A stretch of 64,000 nucleotides of DNA, from NCBI RefSeq assembly GCF_003952225.1, contig NZ_CP034437.1, positions 3,672,501-3,736,500 on the forward strand. Direction: 5' to 3'. Of this stretch, positions 23,245-31,046 are shown in pieces. A program made the position numbers and the translations under genes. Origin of the DNA: Paenibacillus albus. GTDB lineage: Bacteria; Bacillota; Bacilli; Paenibacillales; Paenibacillaceae. The first letter of the stretch is position 1. Every line of letters begins with the position of its first letter. Below the pieces are notes generated by a model. That model saw only the letters and a program-made list of their open reading frames with translations, was not told the origin of the DNA and ran no database searches.

Positions 23245-23258
23245 AGGTATAGAGGTAT
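23235..23258 (+). repeat. 8-bp tandem repeat AGAGGTAT x3 at the end of tag
   Basis: Three exact copies of AGAGGTAT run through the last codons of tag, its TAG stop and the start of the spacer. Units of eight shift the frame when copies are gained or lost. Confidence 0.9.
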
Positions 23259-23271
23259 AGGAGGGATTCGC

Positions 23272-23808
23272 TTGTCTAAGCTGCAAGCTGTGTTCATTGA
23301 TCGGGACGGCACCATCGGTGGAACGGGACATTTTATACACCCGCGAGAGTTTGTGTTATTTCCCGGCGCACAGGAAGCGCTCCTCGCGTTGAAGGAAAAA
23401 GGGATTAAAGTGATCGCCCTCACCAATCAGCACAATATTGCCAAAGGCCGTGCGACCGAGCAGGACTTTATCGAGCAATTCGCAGCCTATGGATTTGACG
23501 CCTCGTATATTTGTTCGCATGAGCCGCAAGAGGGCTGCGCTTGCCATAAACCACGTCCCGGGCTTCTGCACCTCGCTGCTCAGGAACATGATCTCGATCT
23601 TACGAGCTGCGCAGTGATTGGCGATGTTGGCTCGACGGACATGCTTGCTGCTGCGGCTGTCGGCGCGCGCAAGGTACTCGTGAAGACGGGCTGGGGGCAG
23701 GATTCGCTTGATACGTATCGTCATAAGTGGTATGACCAAGCAAAACCTGATTATGTAGCTGACGATCTCCGCGATGGAGTAAGGTGGCTCATTCAGGATA
23801 TGGATTAG
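23272..23808 (+). CDS. HAD-IIIA-family phosphatase (GmhB/histidinol-phosphatase-like)
   Basis: A 178-residue HAD hydrolase with motif I FIDRDGTIGG (nucleophile Asp10, Asp12), motif II LTNQ, a Cys/His zinc loop CSHEPQEGCACHKPRP and motif IV IGDVGSTDM. The zinc loop is the GmhB/HisB subtype feature, where substrates are sugar bisphosphates or histidinol phosphate; no heptose or histidine genes are adjacent, so the substrate is open. Translation starts at TTG 23272 behind GGAGGGA; no ATG is available. Confidence 0.85.
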   Translation: MSKLQAVFIDRDGTIGGTGHFIHPREFVLFPGAQEALLALKEKGIKVIALTNQHNIAKGRATEQDFIEQFAAYGFDASYICSHEPQEGCACHKPRPGLLHLAAQEHDLDLTSCAVIGDVGSTDMLAAAAVGARKVLVKTGWGQDSLDTYRHKWYDQAKPDYVADDLRDGVRWLIQDMD

Positions 23809-23820
23809 CAAATAGACAGT

Positions 23821-23853
23821 AATAAGGACGCCCATCACAAGGGGCGTCCTTAT
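23821..23853. terminator. Bidirectional terminator between HAD gene and tetR
   Basis: AATAAGGACGCCC and GGGCGTCCTTATT form a perfect 13-bp stem. It ends right at the convergent TetR stop codon and can serve both units. Confidence 0.85.
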
Positions 23854-24503
23854 TATATGCCAATAAACGTTGCGCATAGATGCTCCACAATTTCATCCGC
23901 GGAATAGCCCCGCACATCGCGTTGGAACAAGTAGGAGTCGCTGCTAAGCGCCGTCAGCAGAAGGTCAGCTTTGAACACGCTATTCGGCGGACTCTTCTGA
24001 CGCTGATGCTGTTGCTGCAATTGCTGTTGTCTCATAGCCTCAATCTCGTCGAAGTGCTTCACAAGCAGACCATGAAGCTCATCATATAGCGGACTTCGGG
24101 TTCGGGACTTCGGCTTGCTGGTCTGCGCCGTATCTTCGACACCGGTAACAAGCTGCGTCTTCGTTTCTCTGAAACGAATGAATAGCGTGAGAATGCCCAT
24201 TAGCCGAAGTTCTGGCGAAGCTTCTCGATTCTGTTCGAGATAGGCTTCGATATCTTCGAATAACATAACCAGATTGTCTTTAATCAAATCAAGACAGAGC
24301 TCGCTCTTGTTGCGATAGCGTCTGTACAGCGTCCCTGGTCCGATCTGCGCTTCCGTAGCAATTTGGTTCATGCTGACCTGCTCGACCCCATGCTGCTCGA
24401 ATAAACGAATGGCGGCGTCCAGGATGCGCTGCCTGTTCTCGGCAGCGTCGCGGCGTTCAGTGCGCGGCGGGATTAAGTTGTCGGATTTATCGAATTCACT
24501 CAT
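23853..24503 (-). CDS. TetR-family transcriptional repressor
   Basis: From ATG 24503 the protein has 216 residues. The N-terminal helix-turn-helix reads RQRILDAAIRLFEQHGVEQVSMNQIATEAQIGPGTLYRRYRNKSEL, the TetR signature. The C-terminal ligand domain is helical with a Gln/His-rich stretch (QQQLQQQHQRQ). A longer frame to 24635 runs through the operators and is rejected. It is divergent from the isochorismatase-fold/MFS operon, and two near-identical 20-bp palindromes lie between, so it very probably represses both directions until a ligand binds. Confidence 0.9.
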   Translation of the reverse strand: MSEFDKSDNLIPPRTERRDAAENRQRILDAAIRLFEQHGVEQVSMNQIATEAQIGPGTLYRRYRNKSELCLDLIKDNLVMLFEDIEAYLEQNREASPELRLMGILTLFIRFRETKTQLVTGVEDTAQTSKPKSRTRSPLYDELHGLLVKHFDEIEAMRQQQLQQQHQRQKSPPNSVFKADLLLTALSSDSYLFQRDVRGYSADEIVEHLCATFIGI

Positions 24504-24551
24504 TGTGGTGTGCTCACGTCCTAGTTTTATAAGGTCATAGATGAACCGGAA

Positions 24552-24581
24552 TTGACAAGTGGAGATGTCTCCACTTAATAT
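24552..24581 (+). promoter_or_regulatory. Sigma-A-like promoter of the isochorismatase-fold/MFS operon
   Basis: TTGACA (24552-24557) and TAATAT (24576-24581) are separated by 18 bases. The first TetR operator fills the spacer. Confidence 0.75.
24557..24576. promoter_or_regulatory. TetR operator O1
   Basis: AAGTGGAGATGTCTCCACTT is a 20-bp perfect palindrome lying exactly between the -35 and -10 elements, so a bound repressor would exclude polymerase. Confidence 0.85.
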
Positions 24582-24582
24582 A

Positions 24583-24602
24583 AAGAGGAGAGTTCTCCGC
24601 TT
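24583..24602. promoter_or_regulatory. TetR operator O2
   Basis: AAGAGGAGAGTTCTCCGCTT matches O1 at 16 of 20 positions and is nearly palindromic. Its centre is 26 bp downstream of O1, at the expected transcription start. Confidence 0.8.
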
Positions 24603-24635
24603 AATGCTATCATAAATGAAGAGGAGTGTACACAA

Positions 24636-25208
24636 ATGTCTACACCTACCGGCAATGCAGCTTTATTAGTTATGGATTTGCAGAATGGAATCGTATCCCG
24701 TTTCGCTCAGAACGAGGAGCTGCTGCTGCCGTTTCAGAAGGCAGTCGAAGCTGCCCGCAACAATAACATTCCCGTCTATTTCATTCGAGTTGCTTTCCGC
24801 GAAGGCTACTCGGATGTTAGTCCTCGCAACAAAGCATTTTCGCAGATTGCAAATATCGGCGGCATGACCGTCGATGATTACGCCACTCAAATTCACGATG
24901 CCGTGAAGCCTCGGAGCGGTGAGCATGTGATTACGAAGAAACGCGTCAGCGCTTTTGCCGGCAGCGATCTTGAAATCCTTCTGCGCTCGCGCCAGATCGA
25001 CACGCTTATTCTGAGCGGGATCGCGACTAGCGGCGTTGTGCTATCGACGGTTCGTGAAGCGGCGGATAAAGATTTTGCTATCCAAGTGCTCTCTGATGCA
25101 TGTCTGGATGCTGACGTGGAAGTGCATCGCGTTCTGACGGAGAAAGTGTTCCCGCGGCAGGCTGAAGTGCTAACTGTTGACACGTGGACCAGCAGCCTGA
25201 AGGGCTAG
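24636..25208 (+). CDS. Isochorismatase-fold hydrolase-like protein lacking the catalytic Cys
   Basis: A 190-residue protein of the isochorismatase/nicotinamidase fold. The catalytic Asp (LLVMDLQNG) and Lys (VITKKRVSAFAG) are present, but the usual cis-peptide and Cys block reads SGIATSGVVLSTVREAAD, with Val where the nucleophilic Cys should be. It should therefore not act as a Cys hydrolase; a ligand-binding or acid-base role is possible. GAGGAG precedes the ATG. It is the first gene behind the TetR-controlled promoter and 10 bases from the MFS gene. Confidence 0.85.
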   Translation: MSTPTGNAALLVMDLQNGIVSRFAQNEELLLPFQKAVEAARNNNIPVYFIRVAFREGYSDVSPRNKAFSQIANIGGMTVDDYATQIHDAVKPRSGEHVITKKRVSAFAGSDLEILLRSRQIDTLILSGIATSGVVLSTVREAADKDFAIQVLSDACLDADVEVHRVLTEKVFPRQAEVLTVDTWTSSLKG

Positions 25209-25218
25209 GCTAAACATT

Positions 25219-26439
25219 ATGCCTATCTGGAAAAGAAATTTATTCGTCTGCTGGTTCGGGATGTTCGTCACGAGCATCGGGATGAGTCAGATTGCACCTG
25301 TACTGCCGCTCTATATTAAGCATCTTGGTGTCAGCGATACGGATGCGATCTCCCAATACTCAGGCATCGCCTTCGGCATCACCTTCATCGTGTCAGCGAT
25401 ATTCTCGCCGATCTGGGGGCAAGCGGCCGATAAGTTTGGAAGGAAGCCGATGCTGCTGCGAGCGAGTCTCGGCATGGCCATCGTTATCTTCAGTATGGGA
25501 TTCGCCCACCATGTCTATGTATTAATCGGCTTGCGCATGCTGCAAGGGATCATTACAGGCTACGGCACTGCATGTACGACGCTTATCGCGACGCAGACGG
25601 ATAACGAGCATGCCGGTTGGGCGCTTGGAACGCTCTCAACCTCGAGTATCGCAGGCTCGCTGCTGGGACCGACAATCGGCGGCTTTATAGCTGAGAACTT
25701 CGGGATGCAGGATGTGTTCTTCATAACCGGCGCGCTCATGATGGTCGCTTTCCTGACAACGCTGATTTTCGTGAAAGAGAACTTCACTCGCCAGCATAAG
25801 AAGACACTAAGGATGAAGGAAGTATGGGAAGCTGTGCCGCACAAGAGCTTAACGGTCATGATGCTCGTAACTTTCTTCGTGCTCACGATTGCTCTGTACT
25901 CCGTCGAGCCGGTCATGACGGTCTATGTGACTCAGCTATCGAGCAGTTCTCATCATGTTGCATTGCTCGCCGGCGTCATCTTCTCCGCATCCGGTCTAGC
26001 GAATATTGTCGCTGCACCGAGGCTTGGCAAGCTGGCAGACCGCATCGGCACGCACAAGGTTATTCTGGCTGCACTAATTGTTGCCGGTGTGACGTTTATC
26101 CCGCAAGCTTTCGTCACGAGTCCATGGCAGCTAATGGTGCTGCGATTCATTCTCGGCTTGTCGGCAGCGGGACTGACGCCAGCTGTGAATACAATCATTA
26201 AGCGCATTACGCCGGCAGCAATTACCGGGCGCGTGTTCGGGCTGAGCATGGCTGCGGCATACTTGGGCGTCTTCATCGGCTCCTTGCTTGGCGGTCAAGT
26301 GGCTGCATGGTTCGGCGTCGAATATGTCTTCCTCGTTACAAGCGCTCTGCTGCTTATTAATGCGGTGTGGGTGTATTTCCAAGTGTATAAAAAGGTTCAG
26401 CTCATGCAGCTTATGAACGCTTCGAATCCCGCCAAGTAA
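25219..26439 (+). CDS. MFS drug-efflux-type transporter
   Basis: A 406-residue membrane protein with 12 predicted helices. The loop 2-3 motif GQAADKFGRKPMLLRAS and the fifth-helix motif (SSIAGSLLGPTIGGFIAE, antiporter motif C) place it with proton-driven DHA1 multidrug exporters. It is co-transcribed with the isochorismatase-fold gene under TetR control, the usual arrangement for ligand-inducible efflux. The ribosome binding site is weak and the gap is 10 bases, so translation may be coupled. Substrates cannot be read from sequence. Confidence 0.9.
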   Translation: MPIWKRNLFVCWFGMFVTSIGMSQIAPVLPLYIKHLGVSDTDAISQYSGIAFGITFIVSAIFSPIWGQAADKFGRKPMLLRASLGMAIVIFSMGFAHHVYVLIGLRMLQGIITGYGTACTTLIATQTDNEHAGWALGTLSTSSIAGSLLGPTIGGFIAENFGMQDVFFITGALMMVAFLTTLIFVKENFTRQHKKTLRMKEVWEAVPHKSLTVMMLVTFFVLTIALYSVEPVMTVYVTQLSSSSHHVALLAGVIFSASGLANIVAAPRLGKLADRIGTHKVILAALIVAGVTFIPQAFVTSPWQLMVLRFILGLSAAGLTPAVNTIIKRITPAAITGRVFGLSMAAAYLGVFIGSLLGGQVAAWFGVEYVFLVTSALLLINAVWVYFQVYKKVQLMQLMNASNPAK

Positions 26440-26447
26440 TTGGCGGG
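26428..26447 (+). terminator. Hairpin at the end of the MFS gene
   Basis: CCCGCCAA and TTGGCGGG form an 8-bp stem over the stop codon, followed by a weak T-rich tract. Confidence 0.6.
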
Positions 26448-26465
26448 TTATTTGTTCATACATTT

Positions 26466-26494
26466 TTAAGAAATGGTTCACGCATAATTAAGAA
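26466..26494 (+). promoter_or_regulatory. TTAAGAA repeat pair upstream of the two-component system
   Basis: TTAAGAA occurs at 26466-26472 and 26488-26494, spaced 22 bp (two helical turns), followed eight bases later by TATGCT (26503-26508), a possible -10. The same heptamer pair precedes uppP. This looks like the box of the adjacent OmpR-type regulator, by inference. Confidence 0.6.
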
Positions 26495-26553
26495 GCATTC
26501 TGTATGCTTATCGAAGGCAATGAAGTTGTCACTGACGAGGAGAAGAAAGCTGC

Positions 26554-28029
26554 ATGTCCATTCGCTTGAAATTATTATTATCCTACGCGGCCATGCTGAT
26601 CATACCGCTAATCTTAATATTGATTATTACTTCGCTGCTGCTCGTCTCTCTCCGGGGAGAGATGTCGTCGGTACAAGGGGCATACGAGTCGACGGAAAAT
26701 ATGTTTGACCACGAGGTCGTAGAGCATGTGGCGAAGGAGATGAAGCGTTCCATACAGCGTGATCCCGAGCTGATGACCGATAGAACGTATTTGGATGAAT
26801 TCACGACAGAGCTGCAAAAGAACGACGCAGGCATGATCGTTCGTCTGGATAGCGCCATCGTGTATCACTCAGCTATCATCGGGCAAACACCGGAGCTGAT
26901 GACAAGCTTGCCGGGCTATAAAGGCCCGGATACGGTTACTCGCGACCTTGTGCGCAGAATCGGCAATATGGATTATCAATTTATCCAGTTTGATCTGCTT
27001 AGCAGCGACAAGAAGAAGAGCACGGTGTTCATCATCACGCAGATCAATCCGATCGTATACTTTATTCATAAATATTTTGGAGCGATGTTCGTCGCGCTGC
27101 TTGTTATACTAATTGGGACACATTTAATCCTGACGACATATATGTCGAAGAATATTATCAAGCCTCTGCAAGCGTTACGTAAAGCGGCCCGCGAGATTAA
27201 GGAAGGCCGGCTCGACTTTCAGCTTGATGTTGCTCGCAAAGATGAAATCGGCCAGCTTGGAACCGCGTTCGAAGAGATGCGAACCAGGCTTCAGCAGTCG
27301 ATTGAGGTGCAGCGGCAGTATGAAGCGAACCGCAAAGAGCTGCTCGCGAGTATTTCGCATGATCTGCGAACGCCTCTGACTGCCATCCGCGGCTACGTTG
27401 ATGGCATTATGGAAGGTGTTGCCGATACGCCGGAGAAGAATCACAAGTATATGCGGACGATTGCGGTGAAAGCCGATGAGCTGGATCATCTCATTAACGA
27501 GCTGTTCCTCTATTCGAAGCTGGATCTGAATCGGCAGCCTTTCCAGTTCGAAGAGATCGCTCTGTTGCCTTTCCTCCAAGATTGGTCGGAGGAGCTGCAG
27601 TTTGAGCTGGAGAAGAAAGGGATTGCGCTGCAGACCGATATCCAGCTAGCTGGCGATGTTGTCGTTACGATGGACCGCGACCATTTCCGGCGCGTGCTGA
27701 ACAATATTATTCAGAACAGCGAGCGTTATATGGATAAAGCGTTGCCGGTAATCCGCATAATCGCCTACCAGCAGACGGATACCGCTGTACTGGAGCTTGC
27801 GGACAATGGGACAGGTATTGAACCGGATGCTCTGCAGCATATCTTTGAAAGGTTCTACCGGGTTGATCAGTCCCGCAACACCAATACAGGCGGCAGCGGC
27901 CTGGGGCTTGCCATTGCCAAACAAATCATGGAAGGGCATGGCGGAGCGATTGCGGCTTTCAGTAAGCTAACAGAAGGCACAACGATTCAATTGACGATCC
28001 CCATGACACAAGGGAGTACGAGAGCATGA
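26554..28029 (+). CDS. Sensor histidine kinase
   Basis: A 491-residue membrane kinase. An N-terminal helix (LLLSYAAMLIIPLILILIITSLLLV) and a second one near residues 170-190 (FGAMFVALLVILIGTHLILTTY) flank an extracytoplasmic sensor of about 135 residues. A HAMP linker follows, then the phosphorylated-His box ASISHDLRTPLTAIRGY and ATPase motifs NNIIQNSERY, ELADNGTGIE and GGSGLGLAIAKQIM. The gene overlaps the response regulator by four bases (ATGA). Together with the shared promoter boxes it probably senses cell-envelope stress, which is inferred. Confidence 0.93.
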   Translation: MSIRLKLLLSYAAMLIIPLILILIITSLLLVSLRGEMSSVQGAYESTENMFDHEVVEHVAKEMKRSIQRDPELMTDRTYLDEFTTELQKNDAGMIVRLDSAIVYHSAIIGQTPELMTSLPGYKGPDTVTRDLVRRIGNMDYQFIQFDLLSSDKKKSTVFIITQINPIVYFIHKYFGAMFVALLVILIGTHLILTTYMSKNIIKPLQALRKAAREIKEGRLDFQLDVARKDEIGQLGTAFEEMRTRLQQSIEVQRQYEANRKELLASISHDLRTPLTAIRGYVDGIMEGVADTPEKNHKYMRTIAVKADELDHLINELFLYSKLDLNRQPFQFEEIALLPFLQDWSEELQFELEKKGIALQTDIQLAGDVVVTMDRDHFRRVLNNIIQNSERYMDKALPVIRIIAYQQTDTAVLELADNGTGIEPDALQHIFERFYRVDQSRNTNTGGSGLGLAIAKQIMEGHGGAIAAFSKLTEGTTIQLTIPMTQGSTRA

Positions 28030-28712
28030 AATCGATTCTAATCATCGAAGACGACGTTACAATCTCGGAGCTGCAGCGGGATTATCTGGAGATCAGCGGG
28101 TTTAAAGTGGATATCGCTGCGGACGGCGAACAGGGGCTGCAGCTCTGCTTGAATGGTTCATTCGACCTCATCATTCTCGACTTGATGCTGCCGAAGATGA
28201 ACGGGTTTGACGTTTGCAAAAAGATCCGCGAGAAGAAAGACCTTCCGATTCTGATGGTCACCTCAAGAACCGAGGACATTGATGTGATTCGAGGACTCGG
28301 ATTAGGCGCGGACGATTATATTACGAAGCCATTCAAGCCTGCGGAGCTAGTTGCCAGAGTGAAAGCCCATCTCGCGCGGTACGATCGTCTAATCGGCACG
28401 AAGGAAACGAAGAATGACATTCAAATTCGCGGTCTATATATGGATCCAGACACTCGCAGTGTGCTGGTCAACGAAGCCGAAACCGTGCTGACGACCAAAG
28501 AATTCGATCTGCTCTATTTTCTAGCCAGCCATCCGAATCGAGTGTTCACCAAAGAGCATCTGTTCGAACGAATTTGGGGGATTGATGCGATGGGCGATCT
28601 GCAAACTGTCACCGTTCACATTCGTAAAATCCGTGAGAAAATCGAAGCGGACTCCGCGAATCCGACGTATATTGAGACGGTCTGGGGCACCGGGTATCGG
28701 TTCAAAGGGTAA
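28026..28712 (+). CDS. OmpR/PhoB-family response regulator
   Basis: A 228-residue regulator with a receiver domain (acidic pair IIEDD near the start, phosphoacceptor in LIILDLMLPKMNG, Lys in YITKPFKPAEL) and a C-terminal winged helix (LTTKEFDLLYFLASHPNRVFTKEHLFERIWG, TVTVHIRKIREKIE, YIETVWGTGYRFKG). It is the partner of the overlapping kinase. OmpR-type proteins bind tandem direct repeats, which fits the TTAAGAA pairs before this operon and before uppP. Confidence 0.95.
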   Translation: MKSILIIEDDVTISELQRDYLEISGFKVDIAADGEQGLQLCLNGSFDLIILDLMLPKMNGFDVCKKIREKKDLPILMVTSRTEDIDVIRGLGLGADDYITKPFKPAELVARVKAHLARYDRLIGTKETKNDIQIRGLYMDPDTRSVLVNEAETVLTTKEFDLLYFLASHPNRVFTKEHLFERIWGIDAMGDLQTVTVHIRKIREKIEADSANPTYIETVWGTGYRFKG

Positions 28713-28735
28713 GCTGTGATCTATATCGTCATTAC

Positions 28736-28770
28736 AAGCTGTCAGAGCGACTCTCGGCAGCTTTTTCTTT
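28736..28770 (+). terminator. Terminator of the two-component operon
   Basis: AAGCTGTC pairs with GGCAGCTT (one G-U) and is followed by TTTTTCTTTT. Confidence 0.8.
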
Positions 28771-28783
28771 TGCCAGCCTGTAG

Positions 28784-28801
28784 TTAAGAAAAATTTAAGA
28801 A
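28784..28801 (+). promoter_or_regulatory. TTAAGAA direct repeat upstream of uppP
   Basis: TTAAGAA at 28784-28790 and 28795-28801, spaced 11 bp (one turn), with a possible -10 TATGTG at 28808-28813. The heptamer matches the one before the kinase operon. Confidence 0.6.
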
Positions 28802-28894
28802 TCAGTTTATGTGTCTTTGAGGTTTAGAAGCTACACTACTTTATGACTTTCCAATACAAGCTGACTAACATTCGAAAGGAGCATCAAAACGGTT

Positions 28895-29737
28895 ATGCCA
28901 CACGTTATCAATGCCGTGATCCAAGGGATCGTGGAAGGATTAACCGAATTTCTGCCTGTCTCCTCGACAGGACATTTAATCCTTACAGGCAAATTGCTCG
29001 GCTTCACAGGCGATAAGGCCGATACGTTCGAAATCATTATTCAGCTTGGCGCCATACTGGCTGTTGCCGTCATCTACTGGCGACGTATCCTTAATTTGCT
29101 CGGTCTCGCGCATATGAAGCCGGATTCCGGTGATGTGCTGCCAGGAAGCTCATCTCCACGGCCTGAACATAAGCTGAATTTGCTGCATCTTATCATTGCT
29201 TGCTTTCCTGCGATGGCGCTTGGCCTCATTCTGCACTCTTTTATCAAGGAATACTTATTCTCGCCGTATACCGTGCTGGCCGGACTTGTTCTCGGAGGGG
29301 TCTTCATGCTGATCGGCCAGCGCAAGCAGGCGGCTGTTCAGGCGGAGGGCATTGATCAAATCTCGTATAAACAAGCGCTGCAGATCGGCTTGTTTCAATG
29401 CTTAGCGTTATGGCCAGGCTTCTCGCGCTCCGGTGCGACAATCGCCGGCGGCTTGCTGACAGGAATCAGCTATCGGGCCGCAACGAATTTCTCCTTCTTG
29501 ATTGCGATCCCGATGATGTTTGCAGCAAGCGGCTACGAGCTGCTCAAGAGCTACGATACGCTGAACGCTTCAGATGCAGGCTTCTTCGTGACCGGGTTCA
29601 TCGTTGCTTTCGTAGTGGCGCTGCTCGCGGTTATTACTTTCCTCAAGCTGCTTGAGAAGCTGAAGCTTGCACCGTTCGCATACTATCGTTTCGTGCTGGC
29701 GGCTGTGTTCTTCGTTTATTTGCTCATCAACGGCTAG
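28895..29737 (+). CDS. uppP: Undecaprenyl-diphosphatase
   Basis: A 280-residue membrane enzyme that dephosphorylates undecaprenyl diphosphate so that the lipid carrier can be reused in wall synthesis; overproduction gives bacitracin resistance in known species. Seen: the first catalytic block GIVEGLTEFLPVSSTGHLIL (residues 10-29), FEIIIQLGAILAV, and the second block WPGFSRSGATIAGGLLTG, with about eight hydrophobic helices. AAAGGAG precedes the ATG. A TTAAGAA repeat upstream suggests control by the adjacent two-component system. Confidence 0.97.
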   Translation: MPHVINAVIQGIVEGLTEFLPVSSTGHLILTGKLLGFTGDKADTFEIIIQLGAILAVAVIYWRRILNLLGLAHMKPDSGDVLPGSSSPRPEHKLNLLHLIIACFPAMALGLILHSFIKEYLFSPYTVLAGLVLGGVFMLIGQRKQAAVQAEGIDQISYKQALQIGLFQCLALWPGFSRSGATIAGGLLTGISYRAATNFSFLIAIPMMFAASGYELLKSYDTLNASDAGFFVTGFIVAFVVALLAVITFLKLLEKLKLAPFAYYRFVLAAVFFVYLLING

Positions 29738-29771
29738 TCGTCAACAAATATCTGGAAGGAGGCGGTATGAC

Positions 29772-30923
29772 ATGAGCAATCAAGGAGCTGTGCTCATTCT
29801 CACTGGGGATTACGGAGCAGGCCATCTAAGAGCGGCGGAAGCGCTGGAACATTCGCTGCAGCAGCTGTACCCTCACTTACCAGTACAGATCGTAGACGTC
29901 ATGTCCGTAACGCATCCGTTCTTCAGCCCGGTCAGTAAATATATGTATTTGCGCAGCATTCATCATTTTCCGCGGACCTATGGATTTCTATTCCGTAAGA
30001 CGAGGCAGCAAGGCGCAATTTCGAATACGCTCAAGACTATTCAGAAGCTTGGACTTCGCAGACTGACTTCACTTATCGCACGGATTAAGCCTTCGGCTAT
30101 CGTGTCTACGTTTCCGATCGCCGCAGGCGCGGTCTCGATGTTGAAAGGGGCTGGGCTCGTGAATGTTCCTTGTATGACGGTCATTACGGATTACACGGAT
30201 CACAGCTACTGGCTGTATCCACATACCGATCGTTATCTCGTCGGCAGCAGTTCTGTTGCTGATCGTCTGAGGCAATTAGGTATTCCTTCAAGTCGAATCG
30301 AAGTAACGGGCATTCCCGTCCAATCGTCCTTCAACAGCTTGCTGTCCAAACAAGACGCACGGAAGATGTTCAGCCTGCAGGCCGATCTGCCAACGATTAT
30401 GATCATGGGCGGCGGTGAAGGGCTGGTTGCTCGCGATATCGGCGAAACGATCCGCAGCACCCATCGGTTTCTTAAGGGCGGGGTTCAGTTTATTGTCGTC
30501 TGCGGACGTAATAAGAAGCTTCATGCAGAGCTCGCTGAGCTTGTCCACTTGAATCGCATCCCTGCGCTCATTACGGGCTATACGGATCACATTGCTGAGT
30601 TTATGGCGGCATCTGATTTGCTCATCACGAAGCCGGGAGGTCTAACTTCCTCCGAAGCGCTGGCTGCCAGTCTGCCGATGGTGCTCATTCATCCGCTTCC
30701 GGGCCAAGAGGAGGATAATGCCGCATATCTTACCGCAAGTGGGGCGGCTTTGCTTGTCGATGAGCTGTCAGAGCTGCCGCTGCTTCTCATGGGATTGCTG
30801 AACAGTCCGAACAAGCTTCGCCAAATGAAGAGACGGGCGCATCAGGCAAGCATTCCGAACTCAGCGGATGTCGCGGCGGCAGCCATTATCAAGCAAGTGG
30901 CGAATGAGCTGATCATTTCTTAA
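29772..30923 (+). CDS. UgtP/MGDG-synthase-like glycosyltransferase
   Basis: A 383-residue GT28-type enzyme. The N-terminal LTGDYGAGHLRAAEALEHSL is the MGDG-synthase N-domain motif; the sugar-nucleotide side has MIMGGGEGLVARDIGETI and LLITKPGGLTSSEALAASLPMVLIHPLPGQEEDNAAYL. Homologues make glucosyl-diacylglycerol for lipoteichoic-acid anchors or related glycolipids. ATG 29772 has AAGGAGG upstream; the frame is open further upstream inside uppP but there is no reason to start earlier. It lies 34 bases behind uppP, probably in one transcript. The acceptor is inferred, not shown. Confidence 0.85.
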   Translation: MSNQGAVLILTGDYGAGHLRAAEALEHSLQQLYPHLPVQIVDVMSVTHPFFSPVSKYMYLRSIHHFPRTYGFLFRKTRQQGAISNTLKTIQKLGLRRLTSLIARIKPSAIVSTFPIAAGAVSMLKGAGLVNVPCMTVITDYTDHSYWLYPHTDRYLVGSSSVADRLRQLGIPSSRIEVTGIPVQSSFNSLLSKQDARKMFSLQADLPTIMIMGGGEGLVARDIGETIRSTHRFLKGGVQFIVVCGRNKKLHAELAELVHLNRIPALITGYTDHIAEFMAASDLLITKPGGLTSSEALAASLPMVLIHPLPGQEEDNAAYLTASGAALLVDELSELPLLLMGLLNSPNKLRQMKRRAHQASIPNSADVAAAAIIKQVANELIIS

Positions 30924-31046
30924 ATTTCTACTGCTAACGATAGAAGCCTAACAACGACGGGGCTTGAACCGAATACAGTATTTACAGCTTTATTAGAACG
31001 AATGTAAAGCGTAAGTCAAACAATCGGTTCAAGATGGGGGAACATC

